From an uncultured Faecalibacterium sp. (lineage in GTDB: Bacteria; Bacillota; Clostridia; Oscillospirales; Ruminococcaceae): a stretch of 64,000 bases of DNA. Shown piece by piece: positions 1-9,500 of this stretch; the stretch's first letter is position 1; each line of letters opens with the position of its first letter. Location: the NCBI GenBank assembly GCA_934524985.1, contig CAKSYT010000002.1:261101-325100 (forward strand), written 5' to 3'. Under the pieces are notes generated by a model. It did no database searches. It was not told the origin of the DNA and saw only the letters and a program-made list of their open reading frames with translations. Both the position numbers and the translations under genes were made by a program.

Positions 1-42
1 AACACCCTTCCTCTCACGGAAACCCGCAAAAGGAAGGGTGTT
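1..42 (-). terminator. Probable terminator after gap
   Basis: A perfect 12-bp inverted repeat (AACACCCTTCCT at 1-12, its complement at 31-42) lies just downstream of the minus-strand gap gene. The U-run, if present, falls outside the window, so the call rests on the stem and its position. Confidence 0.5.
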
Positions 43-152
43 GAACTCAATATCCTGTTGTCGTACCAATCACAGCATGTTCGTACCGGCAACGCCGGTA
101 TCAGCCATTATTCAGCACGGCACCTCAAGCACTTTTGAGTGTAGAGCTGTGA

Positions 153-1184
153 TTAGCAGTTCTCAGCGAAGTACTTAATGGTACGAACCATCTGAGAGGT
201 GTAGGAGTTCTCGTTGTCGTACCAAGACACGACCTGAACCTGATAGGTGTCGTCGTCGATCTTAGCGACCATGGTCTGGGTAGCATCGAACAGAGAGCCG
301 TAACGCATGCCGATGACGTCGGAAGAAACGATCTGATCCTCGTTGTAGCCGAAGGACTCAGAAGCAGCAGCCTTCATGGCAGCGTTGATAGCTTCCTTGG
401 TGACATCCTTGCCCTTGACAACGGCAACCAGCAGGGTGGTAGAACCGGTGGGAACGGGCACACGCTGAGCAGAGCCGATCAGCTTGCCGTTCAGCTCGGG
501 GATGACCAGGCCGATAGCCTTAGCAGCACCGGTGGAGTTGGGAACGATGTTCTGTGCGCCAGCACGAGCACGGCGCAGATCGCCCTTGCGCTGAGGACCG
601 TCCAGGATCATCTGGTCGCCGGTGTAAGCATGAACGGTGGTCATGATACCGGAAACGATGGGGAAGGTCTTGTTCAGGGTGTCAGCCATGGGAGCCAGGC
701 AGTTGGTGGTGCAGGAAGCAGCGGAGATGACCTGATCCTCAGCGGTCAGGGTCTTCTCGTTGACAGAGTAGACAATGGTCTTCAGATCGTTGCCAGCGGG
801 AGCGGAGATAACGACCTTCTTTGCGCCAGCCTGAATGTGAGCCATGCTCTTCTCCTTGCTGGTGTAGAAGCCGGTGCACTCCAGAACGACGTCAACGTTC
901 AGCTCGCCCCAAGGAGCATCCTTTGCGTCCTTAACAGCGTAGATCTTGATCTCCTTGCCATCGACGATGATGGAATCATCGGTAGCCTCGACGGTGTGCT
1001 TGCCTTCGCCGATCTTGCCGCAGAAGGAGCCCTGAGCGGTATCGTACTTCAGCAGGTGAGCCAGCATCTTGGGGCTGGTCAGGTCGTTGATTGCGACGAC
1101 CTCGTAACCCTCAGCATCAAACATCTGACGGAAAGCCAGACGGCCAATACGACCGAAACCATTGATAGCAACTCTAACAGCCAT
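153..1184 (-). CDS. gap: Glyceraldehyde-3-phosphate dehydrogenase, type I
   Basis: Cytoplasmic glycolytic enzyme that oxidises glyceraldehyde-3-phosphate to 1,3-bisphosphoglycerate with NAD. At 343 residues it has the usual family length. The Rossmann start INGFGRIGR is at residues 8-16. The catalytic cysteine sits in SAASCTTNC (Cys158), with the partner histidine in TVHAYTGD (His185). The ATG follows a strong AGGAGG and a consensus promoter, so it is probably its own transcription unit. The next glycolytic genes (pgk-tpiA-gpmI) are 35 kb away on the same strand. Codon use is strongly biased, as expected for a highly expressed gene. Confidence 0.98.
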   Translation of the reverse strand: MAVRVAINGFGRIGRLAFRQMFDAEGYEVVAINDLTSPKMLAHLLKYDTAQGSFCGKIGEGKHTVEATDDSIIVDGKEIKIYAVKDAKDAPWGELNVDVVLECTGFYTSKEKSMAHIQAGAKKVVISAPAGNDLKTIVYSVNEKTLTAEDQVISAASCTTNCLAPMADTLNKTFPIVSGIMTTVHAYTGDQMILDGPQRKGDLRRARAGAQNIVPNSTGAAKAIGLVIPELNGKLIGSAQRVPVPTGSTTLLVAVVKGKDVTKEAINAAMKAAASESFGYNEDQIVSSDVIGMRYGSLFDATQTMVAKIDDDTYQVQVVSWYDNENSYTSQMVRTIKYFAENC

Positions 1185-1239
1185 TGTAATAGTACCTCCT
1201 AATTATTTTACCCATAATCGGATAAATCACGGTATCTTT

Positions 1240-1268
1240 ATTGTAGACCAAAACTGGCAAACTTTCAA
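1240..1268 (-). promoter_or_regulatory. Sigma-A promoter of gap
   Basis: On the minus strand TTGAAA (1263-1268) and TACAAT (1240-1245) are separated by exactly 17 bp, about 55 bp upstream of the gap start codon. The rest of the 1185-1382 spacer is AT-rich and shows no other feature. Confidence 0.85.
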
Positions 1269-1382
1269 GTGTCTGCTAAAAAATTAACAACACAATTTCA
1301 TCTTTTTTGGCTTTTGTACGATTTTATGCACCCTGTCACAAAGCTTTTGTTCAATTACACCAAGGGTGCGCAGCCACTTTTG

Positions 1383-2168
1383 TCAGTTATTTCCAGCTTT
1401 TCCCTTCCCGGTACAGGCAACCCCCATGCCGCCGATGCAGCAAAGAGCAAGACCGGAAAGCAGCTCCGGCAGCGCTGCCGCCATGCCGCCGCCAAAACCC
1501 GCTGTTAACAGCAGGAGCACCCGGGGCAGCTCCCAGCACAGGCACAGACAAAAGGCTGCAAGTGCCGCCGCGTGCAGGGTGCGGCCGTTCTCCGGCTGGG
1601 GCAGATACAGCGTGCGTGCCAGCGCCGCCAGAAACAGCAGCGCCGCCAGTTCCTGCCAGACCGCTGCCGTAGGCTGTACCCTGTGCCAGCTGGAACTGTT
1701 CTCCATAAAGCGCATCAGCACGTTCCAGTAGAACAGTGCACTGCCTGCAATGGCCAGCGGCAGACCGCCGCCGGGCGTTTTCCAGCCGTCTCCACGCAGC
1801 CAGCTGCGCCCGAGGTTGCTCAGCCACACGGCACAGGCTACCTCCAGCAGAATGCGCACAAAGGTGCTTACTGTACCGGCGGCGAACACAAACTGCGCTG
1901 CACCGGCAGCCAGCATACACACTGCCCCGGCAAAGGCCAGCACGCCTGCCGCCGGGCGGCGGCTGCGCAGCGGCGTCTCAGGCAGCGGGCGGCTGCGTCC
2001 GGCCAGAACAACTACCAGCACCACAGAGCCCAAAGCGAGATACCGCCACCACACCGCGCCTGCGGTGCACAGACCGGTGGCGGCGTCCGTAGCAAAGGCA
2101 AGGTCTGCGCTGCGGCCAAGGCCAAGCAGTACGCAGAGCAGAACAATAACTAACTCTAACGGTTCCAT
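1383..2168 (-). CDS. Multi-pass membrane protein of unknown function
   Basis: A 261-residue protein rich in Ala, Leu and Val with about six or seven hydrophobic segments from the N-terminus onward. I recognise no family. Its ATG shares one base with the citrate synthase stop codon (TAATG), with GAGGAG inside the end of gltA, so translation is probably coupled. That is the main evidence that it is a real gene. The frame is open throughout, and hydrophobicity is consistent with an integral membrane protein. Function is unknown; the link to citrate synthase may only be transcriptional. Confidence 0.75.
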   Translation of the reverse strand: MEPLELVIVLLCVLLGLGRSADLAFATDAATGLCTAGAVWWRYLALGSVVLVVVLAGRSRPLPETPLRSRRPAAGVLAFAGAVCMLAAGAAQFVFAAGTVSTFVRILLEVACAVWLSNLGRSWLRGDGWKTPGGGLPLAIAGSALFYWNVLMRFMENSSSWHRVQPTAAVWQELAALLFLAALARTLYLPQPENGRTLHAAALAAFCLCLCWELPRVLLLLTAGFGGGMAAALPELLSGLALCCIGGMGVACTGKGKAGNN

Positions 2169-3538
2169 TAACGCTCCTCGATGGGCTTATATTTCTGGCG
2201 CACGCCCAGATACTTGTAGGCCGGGCGGATGATCCGGTTGGCGAAGATCACCTCTTCCACCCGGTGTGCGCACCAGCCCGGCACACGGGCGATGGCAAAC
2301 AGCGGGGTGTACAGATCCTCCGAGATGCCCAGCATATTGTAGATCAGGCCGCTGAACAGGTCCACGTTGGCGCACACCGGCTTGGAGCTGCCCTTTTCCT
2401 CGGCAAAGATGCCGGGCGCCAGCCGCTCGATGCTGCACAGCATGTTGTACTCTTCCTCAAAGCCTTTTTCGTAGGCCAGATGCTTTGCGCGCTGCTTCAG
2501 GATGACCTCACGGGGGTCGCTGATGGTGTACACCGCATGACCCATGCCGTAGATCAGGCCGGAGCCGTCGCCCGCCTGCTTGCGCAGGATGCGGCGCAGA
2601 TACTCGCGCACCTCATCATCATCGTCCGGGTTCTCAACGTGCTTGAGGATATCCTGCAGCTGGCGGTTGACCATCAGGTTCGCGCCGCCGTGCTTGGGCC
2701 CCTTCAGGGCACCGATGGCCGCAGAGATAGCTGAGTAAGTGTCCGTACCGGAGGAGGACAGCACACGGGTGGTAAAGGTGGAGCAGTTGCCGCCGCCGTG
2801 GTCTGCGTGCACCAGCAGGCACATATCCAGCAGCTTTGCCTCCTCGTGGGTGAACTTCTGATCCGGGCGGTAGGTGCTGAGGATGTGCTCCGCCGTGCTC
2901 TGGCCGGGCTTGGGCAGGTGGAAGAACATACTCTGTTTGTCGTAGTAGCGGCGCTTCATCTGGTAAGCGTTCACCATCATGGTGGGCATGCTGGCGATCA
3001 GGTTGATGCTCTGGTTCAGGATGTTTTCAAGGCTCAGATCCTCGGCGCGCTCATCGTAGGAATACAAACCCAGCACACAGCGCTGCATCTTGTTCATGAT
3101 ATTGGGCGAGGGGGCGTTCATGGTGTCCATAAAGCCGTCCGGCAGGGCGCGGGATTCCGCTAGGATCTCGCAGAAATCATCCAGCTGCTCCCGGGTGGGC
3201 AGGCTGCCGAACAACAGCAGCCAGATCACTTCCTCAAACACGAAGCGGTCGTTGCGGTAAGCCTCATCCACGATCTCGTTGATGTTGACACCCCGGTAGA
3301 TCAGCTTGCCGGGGGTGGGGATCACATGACCCTCCTGATCCTTTTTGTAGCCCACAACGTCACAGACGTTGGTCAGGCCGGCCAGCACGCCGGTGCCATC
3401 CGGGTTGCGCAGGCCGCGCTTGACCCCCAGCCGCTCGCTGGTCTCCGGGTCGATGTAGTTGTTTGCGATGTACTCCTCGCACAGGGTACGCATGGTCGTC
3501 GGGTCCAGCGTTGCCACTTCTGCGTGTGCAAAGTTCAT
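2168..3538 (-). CDS. gltA: Citrate synthase
   Basis: Condenses acetyl-CoA with oxaloacetate to citrate, probably for 2-oxoglutarate and glutamate supply in an anaerobe with an incomplete TCA cycle (inference). It has 456 residues. The catalytic triad is visible: His283 in GPKHGGAN, His334 in GMGHAVYT and Asp393 in ANVDLFSG. The oxaloacetate-contacting histidine motif LLVHADHGGG is at 241-250. The N-terminal ~80 residues are longer than in classical bacterial forms. The start is fixed by AAAGGAG seven bases upstream. It is the first gene of a two-gene unit with the downstream membrane protein. Confidence 0.96.
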   Translation of the reverse strand: MNFAHAEVATLDPTTMRTLCEEYIANNYIDPETSERLGVKRGLRNPDGTGVLAGLTNVCDVVGYKKDQEGHVIPTPGKLIYRGVNINEIVDEAYRNDRFVFEEVIWLLLFGSLPTREQLDDFCEILAESRALPDGFMDTMNAPSPNIMNKMQRCVLGLYSYDERAEDLSLENILNQSINLIASMPTMMVNAYQMKRRYYDKQSMFFHLPKPGQSTAEHILSTYRPDQKFTHEEAKLLDMCLLVHADHGGGNCSTFTTRVLSSSGTDTYSAISAAIGALKGPKHGGANLMVNRQLQDILKHVENPDDDDEVREYLRRILRKQAGDGSGLIYGMGHAVYTISDPREVILKQRAKHLAYEKGFEEEYNMLCSIERLAPGIFAEEKGSSKPVCANVDLFSGLIYNMLGISEDLYTPLFAIARVPGWCAHRVEEVIFANRIIRPAYKYLGVRQKYKPIEER

Positions 3539-3614
3539 AGGAGTGCTCCTTTCCGTCTCTTACTTTTTATACTTTCCGATCCCGTCCATCCTACGCTCTG
3601 ATGGACATACTTTT

Positions 3615-3643
3615 ATAATATCGCTTTTGTGAAGTAAATTCAA
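3615..3643 (-). promoter_or_regulatory. Sigma-A promoter of gltA
   Basis: Minus-strand TTGAAT (3638-3643), a 17-bp spacer and TATTAT (3615-3620), about 75 bp before the gltA ATG. The 3539-3770 spacer separates divergent genes. On the plus side only a TATGAT box at 3730-3735 without a good -35 was seen. Confidence 0.8.
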
Positions 3644-3770
3644 GCGCTAAGTGTGCACTTCTCCCCGCAAAGCGCAAAAATGCCGTTTTTCCTCTGCGCA
3701 TTTCCCGCCGGTTTGCACGCCGCCGGGCGTATGATGTACCCAAAGCCTGCGTTCCGGGAGGAGGTCTAGT

Positions 3771-4787
3771 ATGAAACGTTCCTTTTTGCTGCTGTGCGCC
3801 GTTCTGCTGGTGCTGGGCTGTGCCCTGCCGTGTGCTGCCTACCGTCTTGCCCGCATGACCCTTGCGCAGGGTGCTGCTCCGTCCGCAGCAGAAGCCGCCT
3901 CTGCCGCTTCGGCAGAAAGCAGCGAACAGGAAGCCCCCTCCCCTGCTGACACGACCGCCATCGTTTGCTTTACGGACCAGAGCACCGGGCAGGCGGTGGA
4001 GCTGCCGCTGCGGGAATACCTCATCGGGGCTGTTGCCGCCGAGATGCCGGTCAGCTGGCCGGATGAAGCGCTGAAGGCGCAGGCGGTGGCGGCGCACAGT
4101 TACGCCCTCTACCGCCGGGACCACAGCACCGAGGAAAACGGCGCATGGTTCACCGCAGACCCCGCCCGGCGGCAGGGCTATCTGACCGATGCAGTGCTGC
4201 ACAGCTACTGGGGCACTGCCTATGCGGCCAACTATGCCCGGCTTTCCGCGCTGGTGGATGCGGTACAGACGCAGGTGCTGTATTACGGGGACGCCCCCGC
4301 CGGGACAAGCTACTTTGCCATGTCCAATGGCCGCACCGAAGCCAGCGAAAACGTCTGGGGCACTGCCCTGCCCTATCTTGTACCGGTAGACAGCAGCACC
4401 GACACCGCCGCCGACAACTACGAATATACCCTGAACCTTTCTGCTGCCCAATTACAACAGCTGCTGGCCGAGCGGCTGGGCATCGCCGCCGACCTTTCTC
4501 AGCAGGCGCAGTGGTTCGGTACGCCGGTGCTCACTCCCTCCGGCTATGTGGACAGCCTGCCGGTCTGCGGGCAGACGGTACAGGGCACTGCCCTGCGCAA
4601 GGCGCTGGGGCTGCGCAGCGCCTGCTTTACGGTGGTCTGGCAGAGCGGCACCTTCTCCTTTACCACAAAAGGTTACGGGCACGGCGTAGGCATGAGCCAG
4701 TGGGGCGCAAAGGCGCTGGCGGAGCAAGGCGCAGACTACCGCGCCATTCTGGCGCATTATTACCCCGGCACAGAGCTGCGGGGGTAA
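3771..4787 (+). CDS. SpoIID/LytB-domain exported protein
   Basis: SpoIID proteins cleave glycan strands (lytic transglycosylase) in sporulation; LytB-type relatives stimulate amidases in vegetative cells. This 338-residue protein has an N-terminal signal or anchor (about residues 4-23), an Ala/Ser-rich linker, and then the SpoIID core. The family signature GYGHGVGMSQWGA lies near the C-terminus, and the region around LREYLIGAVAAEMP also fits. A strong GGGAGGAGG precedes the ATG. No sporulation genes adjoin it, so a vegetative wall role is as likely as a sporulation one. Confidence 0.88.
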   Translation: MKRSFLLLCAVLLVLGCALPCAAYRLARMTLAQGAAPSAAEAASAASAESSEQEAPSPADTTAIVCFTDQSTGQAVELPLREYLIGAVAAEMPVSWPDEALKAQAVAAHSYALYRRDHSTEENGAWFTADPARRQGYLTDAVLHSYWGTAYAANYARLSALVDAVQTQVLYYGDAPAGTSYFAMSNGRTEASENVWGTALPYLVPVDSSTDTAADNYEYTLNLSAAQLQQLLAERLGIAADLSQQAQWFGTPVLTPSGYVDSLPVCGQTVQGTALRKALGLRSACFTVVWQSGTFSFTTKGYGHGVGMSQWGAKALAEQGADYRAILAHYYPGTELRG

Positions 4788-4873
4788 TAGCCGCAGAACA
4801 AAGCGGAAAATTTATTTTAAATTTTGTAGTTCAGAACCACTTTTTTCACAGAAAAATCCTAAATTACGCAAAT

Positions 4874-4907
4874 GGAGCCGCTGCACATTGCCTTGTGCAG
4901 CGGCTCC
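4874..4907. terminator. Terminator between convergent genes
   Basis: A perfect 13-bp stem (GGAGCCGCTGCAC at 4874-4886, complement at 4895-4907, 8-nt loop) sits between the SpoIID-like gene (+) and the C39-like gene (-). AT-rich flanks on both sides suggest bidirectional termination. Confidence 0.75.
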
Positions 4908-4923
4908 AAATTATATCTTTTTA

Positions 4924-5949
4924 TCAGCCGAACAGCTGTGCGAACCAGCTTACGGTGGTCTCGGCGGCGGTCTCTACCGTGGTTTCCATCTGCTTGACCG
5001 TCTGCTGCAGCTTAGAGCCTTCGGCATCCTTGAGCGACCAATAGGTCTGGGTGCTGCTTGCACTGCCGGACACCGTGAAGTCCGAGGCAAAGCACAGGCT
5101 CTCGCCCGCAGAGTCGGTCACCAGCACCATGTAGGTGTAGCTGCCCTCCGGCAGCTCCCCGAAGCGGATCTGGCTGTCCAGCGTGTTCAGCGAGAAGGCG
5201 GCGGCATTCACCTGCGCCTCAGCGCTCTGCACGGTCTGGTCGGCTGCATCCAGAACAGCCACCTGCACACTGGTCAAAGTGGTGCCGCTGGCACTGTTGG
5301 CCGCACCGGTCAGTGCCATGCCGCTGCCGGTGCGAAGATTCACAGGGTAGCGCACACCCTCCAACCGCAGGCCGTCGGCCTGAGCCGCCACGCTGTTGTG
5401 ATCTGCGGTGACATACCAGTAGCAGGAGGCTCTGGCAATGGACACGCTGGAGCTGGTAATGGGGATGCGGCCGTAGCCGATGTTCCCCGCCGGGTCGGAG
5501 CAATAGAAAATACCGTTGGTGTAGTCGGTCAGCAACACCGCATGGGGCTGGGTGCGGTCGTAGAGGACGATGCCCTCCGGGTGCTGCTCCAGCAGGGAGA
5601 TCAGCACCGCCGTTTTGCTTTGCAGGCTGGAGGGCAGGGTGGCGTAGCCCACCTGCATCTCCTTATATGTAAAGCTGTGTGCAAGGCCGTTGGCCCATGC
5701 TGTGGAGCGCACACTGTTCTCGGTCACGTTCGTCCAGTCGCTCAGCCCGTCAAAGTAGGCGCGGCGGCGCAGCATCATGGCTGCGGAAGCCAGCGTACAG
5801 GTGCCGCCCCGGCTCTGCTTGAAGTAGAAACCTGCGTCCACGTTCAGATCCACTGCCAGTGCAGCGGGCAGACAGGTAAGCAGAAAAGCAAGGCTCAATA
5901 TCAGGGTCAGCAATCGTTTTTTCAGGGCGTGCGGTGCGGTGGTATTCAC
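4924..5949 (-). CDS. Secreted C39-like cysteine peptidase
   Basis: A 341-residue exported protein with a clear signal peptide (basic start, hydrophobic stretch, AxA-like site near residue 32). Just after it comes FKQSRGGTCTLASAAMML, which resembles the Cys-containing motif of C39 (papain-like) peptidases. A later HAVLLTDYTNGIFYCSDP supplies a plausible catalytic His and Asp. About 140 C-terminal residues form an Ala/Ser/Thr-rich beta-type region without a family I know. The start is GTG behind AAAGGA, and the gene has its own promoter. The substrate is unknown; a wall- or peptide-processing role is inferred only from the fold family. Confidence 0.75.
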   Translation of the reverse strand: MNTTAPHALKKRLLTLILSLAFLLTCLPAALAVDLNVDAGFYFKQSRGGTCTLASAAMMLRRRAYFDGLSDWTNVTENSVRSTAWANGLAHSFTYKEMQVGYATLPSSLQSKTAVLISLLEQHPEGIVLYDRTQPHAVLLTDYTNGIFYCSDPAGNIGYGRIPITSSSVSIARASCYWYVTADHNSVAAQADGLRLEGVRYPVNLRTGSGMALTGAANSASGTTLTSVQVAVLDAADQTVQSAEAQVNAAAFSLNTLDSQIRFGELPEGSYTYMVLVTDSAGESLCFASDFTVSGSASSTQTYWSLKDAEGSKLQQTVKQMETTVETAAETTVSWFAQLFG

Positions 5950-6006
5950 GGTTCGGTATTTCCTTTCTTATTTCTTTGCGGATCTCATAGGGATCTACCG
6001 TTACAA

Positions 6007-6035
6007 AGTATACCAGCCTGTAATTCTTTTGTAAA
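6007..6035 (-). promoter_or_regulatory. Sigma-A promoter of C39-like gene
   Basis: Minus-strand TTTACA (6030-6035), a 17-bp spacer and TATACT (6007-6012), about 60 bp before the GTG start. Confidence 0.75.
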
Positions 6036-6329
6036 CAATCCTCCGTCTTTTTTCTCAATATCAACACGTTTAGGGGATATCCGTTGTTGCCTTTTCACAA
6101 ATTTTTCTGCAATATTCCACGCATTTGACAAAGTTTCGTCCTACCCACCGCACAACTGTGAAAATATATTTCTTTTTTCGCCCGGCGCACAGAGCACAAA
6201 AAGATCGGCAGCTCCGCGCATTCGTCCCGGCATTTCACAAAACAATTCCCGCTCTAAGCCATGCAGCAGTCAGCCTATCATTATCTGCCGCAGTTGGGGC
6301 AGCAAATGTCTCCAATTTTCCGAAATTCA

Positions 6330-6341
6330 TATACTAGTATA
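6330..6341. promoter_or_regulatory. Palindrome TATACTAGTATA, candidate operator
   Basis: A perfect 12-bp palindrome, extended imperfectly to TTCATATACTAGTATACAAG, in the AT-rich spacer 220 bp upstream of the pectinase gene. GntR-family operators of uronate/pectin regulons are of the GTATAC-centred type, so a pectin-responsive repressor site is plausible. Apart from this palindrome and the C39 promoter, the spacer 5950-6558 shows no gene, and no clear -35/-10 pair for the pectinase was found. Confidence 0.4.
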
Positions 6342-6558
6342 CAAGTTCAGTTGAGTAATTCATGTCTTTTCCCTTTCTTTTTTTCAGCATTCTATCCAAT
6401 ATATCACCAAAAAGTTTATATCAAACGCCAAAATTGTTTTGTTCTTCTAAATATTTCTTGTAAAAATGTGAAATCCATGTTAACTTGAATACAACATTGT
6501 GCGCGCTGGCACAGATAAGCTCGTGTCCTACGGCGCATAGGAAAAAAGGAGAATACTC

Positions 6559-9500
6559 ATGAGAAAAGCAAAGCAAAGCATCCGGCGCACTGTGGCCGGG
6601 CTGCTGGCAGGTGCGCTGCTGCTGGGCATGACACCGCTGGCTGCATTTGCAGAGGACAGCACTTCTGCAAACGGCTGGCAGTTCAAGGCCTTCGGCACCT
6701 CCTCCGCAGCAGAGGTCAACACCCTTGCAGAGGGTGCGGACATCCACAGCAAAGTCACCCTGAACGCCTGCACCGTCAAGGAGGACGGTACCATCAACAA
6801 AAAGGGCGGCAAGTTCGTTGCCGACTCCCCCGCTGACGGCCTTTCCTTCTACTACACCACCATCGACCCCACCAAGGAAAACTTCTATTTGCAAGCCGAT
6901 GTGACCATCGACTACATCAACCCCGCCCCGGACGGACAGGAGGGCTTTGCGCTGATGCTGCGCGACAGCCTGAGCGGCTCCGGCAGCTACTTCTCCAACC
7001 AGATCTCGGTCACCGGTACCAAGCTCCCGCTGGACGGCGTAGAGATCAAGGACGCCGTGGGCGTGCGCAGCTACACCGGCATCATCTCCAACGAGACCGC
7101 CGCCTCTAACGATGTCAAGGCCACCCGCGCCGCTTTCAGTAGCCAGACCATCAAGCAGGGCGATACCTACCGCGTCAGTCTGGCCAAGACCAGCAACAGC
7201 TATGTTGCCACCCAGTACGCCATCAACGCGGACGGCACCACCGGCGCGGTGATCGGCTCTTCTACCCTGTACATCCCGGCAAAAGACAGCATCGCCACCA
7301 GTGTTTCCAAGTACACTGAGCTGGACGACCCCATGACCGTGCAGGAGGCAAACAAGGCTTATCTGGGCTTTGCAGCTGCCCGCGGCATGAACGTGACCTT
7401 CTCCAACATTACCTACACCACCAGTGCATGGAACGCTTCGGAGTGGACCTTGCAGCCCACCAGCTACATCGACCCGGTGTACCAGATCACCAGCCCCTCC
7501 ACCTGCACCGGCAGCAGCTACGCACTGGCTTTCAAGGCCAATGCAGACGGCACCGCCAAGGTGTACGCCAACGGCAAGCTGGTGGACAAGAACCTTGCCG
7601 TCAAGGCCGGTGAGACCCTGACCCGGAGCTACACCGTGACCCGCGATACCACCTTTAAGGTGGTGTTCACCCCGGACAAGAACTACGTCATCAGCGCTTT
7701 TGAGAAGCTGAGCAGCTACAAGGCCGCCACCATTGAAAAGAAGGTCTCGCTGCGGGCACTGGGCGCAAACGGCGTCATTGTGGTCACCCCGGACGGCAGC
7801 GCTGTCCATAACGGCACCAGCGCTGCGGACGCCGTAGACCTGCAGACCGCGCTGAACTACGCCGCCGCAGGCCAGACCATCCAGCTGGCAGGCGGCACCT
7901 ATGCCCTGACCGGTGAGCTGAAGGTAGAGCGCGGCCGTGACGGCACCGCCGAGGCTCCCATCACCCTGACTACCGCAGACGGCAGCTACGCCACGCTGGA
8001 CTTTGGCGGCGTGGGCACCGGCTTCAGCGTCTGGGGCAACTACTGGAACATCAGCAAGCTGAACGTCACCAACACCAAGGACGGCGCCAAGGGCATGCAG
8101 CTGGCCGGCAGCCACTGCGTGCTGGAGCAGATGAACTTCTACAACAACGGCAACACCGGCCTGCAGGTCTCCGGCCTGTCTACCGACAGCAAGGCCCTGT
8201 GGCCCAGCTACAACACCATCAAGAACTGCACCGCCATGAACAACGCCGACCGTGCCATGGAGGATGCCGACGGTTTTGCCGCCAAGCTGACCACCGGCGA
8301 GGGCAACGTGTTTGACGGCTGCATCGCCGCCTACAACGCCGACGACGGCTGGGACCTGTTCGCCAAGGCTGCCACCGGCTCCATCGGCGCTGTCACCATC
8401 CAGAACTGCGTGGCCTACAAAAACGGCTACCTGATGCTGGCCGCAGAGCCGGTCAAGAAGCAGCCGCTGCAATTCCCCACCGTTACCTGTGACGCAAACG
8501 GCAACCTGAGCTTTGGCAATGTGGCTGCCACTGTCGAGGCAGGCAACGGCAACGGCTTCAAGATGGGCGGCACCAACCTGCCCGGCAACCACAAGCTGCT
8601 CAACTCCATCTCCTACGACAACGCCGCCAAGGGCATCGACTCCAACTCCTGCCCGGACGTGAAGGTGTACAACTCCACCTCCTACAACAACGAGGGCTAC
8701 AACGTTGCACTGTACACCGGCAACAAGTCTGCCGTGACCGACTACGCCGCTGACGGCATCATTTCCTTCCGCAAGGGCACGGACGGCAAGGAGCAGCTGG
8801 CACTCCAGAGCCAGAGCAGCACCGCTGTCTACGGCCCGGACAACTTCTACTGGGATGCCGAGACCCAGACCAGCCACAACAAGTCTACCAACACCGTCAC
8901 CGTGAAGGAGAGCTGGTTCCAGAGTCTGGATACCTCCGTTGCCCCCACCCGCAACGCAGACGGCAGCATTGATATGCACGGCCTGCTGCTGCTCACCGCC
9001 GAGGGTCTGGCTGCCACCGATGCCGGTGCGCGCGGCGCTGTCTGGGGTCAGGCAGAGGCTGCCAAGGCCACCTTCTGGGTGGTGGGCGACTCCACCGTCT
9101 CCCCCTTCAACGACAGCTACTACCTCCCCCGCGAGGGCTACGGCGAGGAGCTTGAGAACTACTTCAACGCCAATGTCTACAATCTGGCCGTTTCCGGCGC
9201 ATCCAGCAAGGACTTTACCGGCATGGCCAACTACACCACCCTGCTGAAGGGCTCCGACACGGTGCCCGCACTGGGCGATGCCGCCGGTGACAAGTTCCTG
9301 CTTATCGGCTTTGGCCACAACGATGAAAAGACCGAGCCCGCCCGCTACACCAACCCCAACGGCGACTACAAGACCGAGGGTTCCTTTGCCAACAGCCTTT
9401 ACGTCAACTACATCCAGCCCGCACTGGAGCGCGGTGTTATCCCCGTGGTGTGCACCCCCATTGCCCGCCTGACCGAGGCGAACAACAAGGCCAGCTATGA

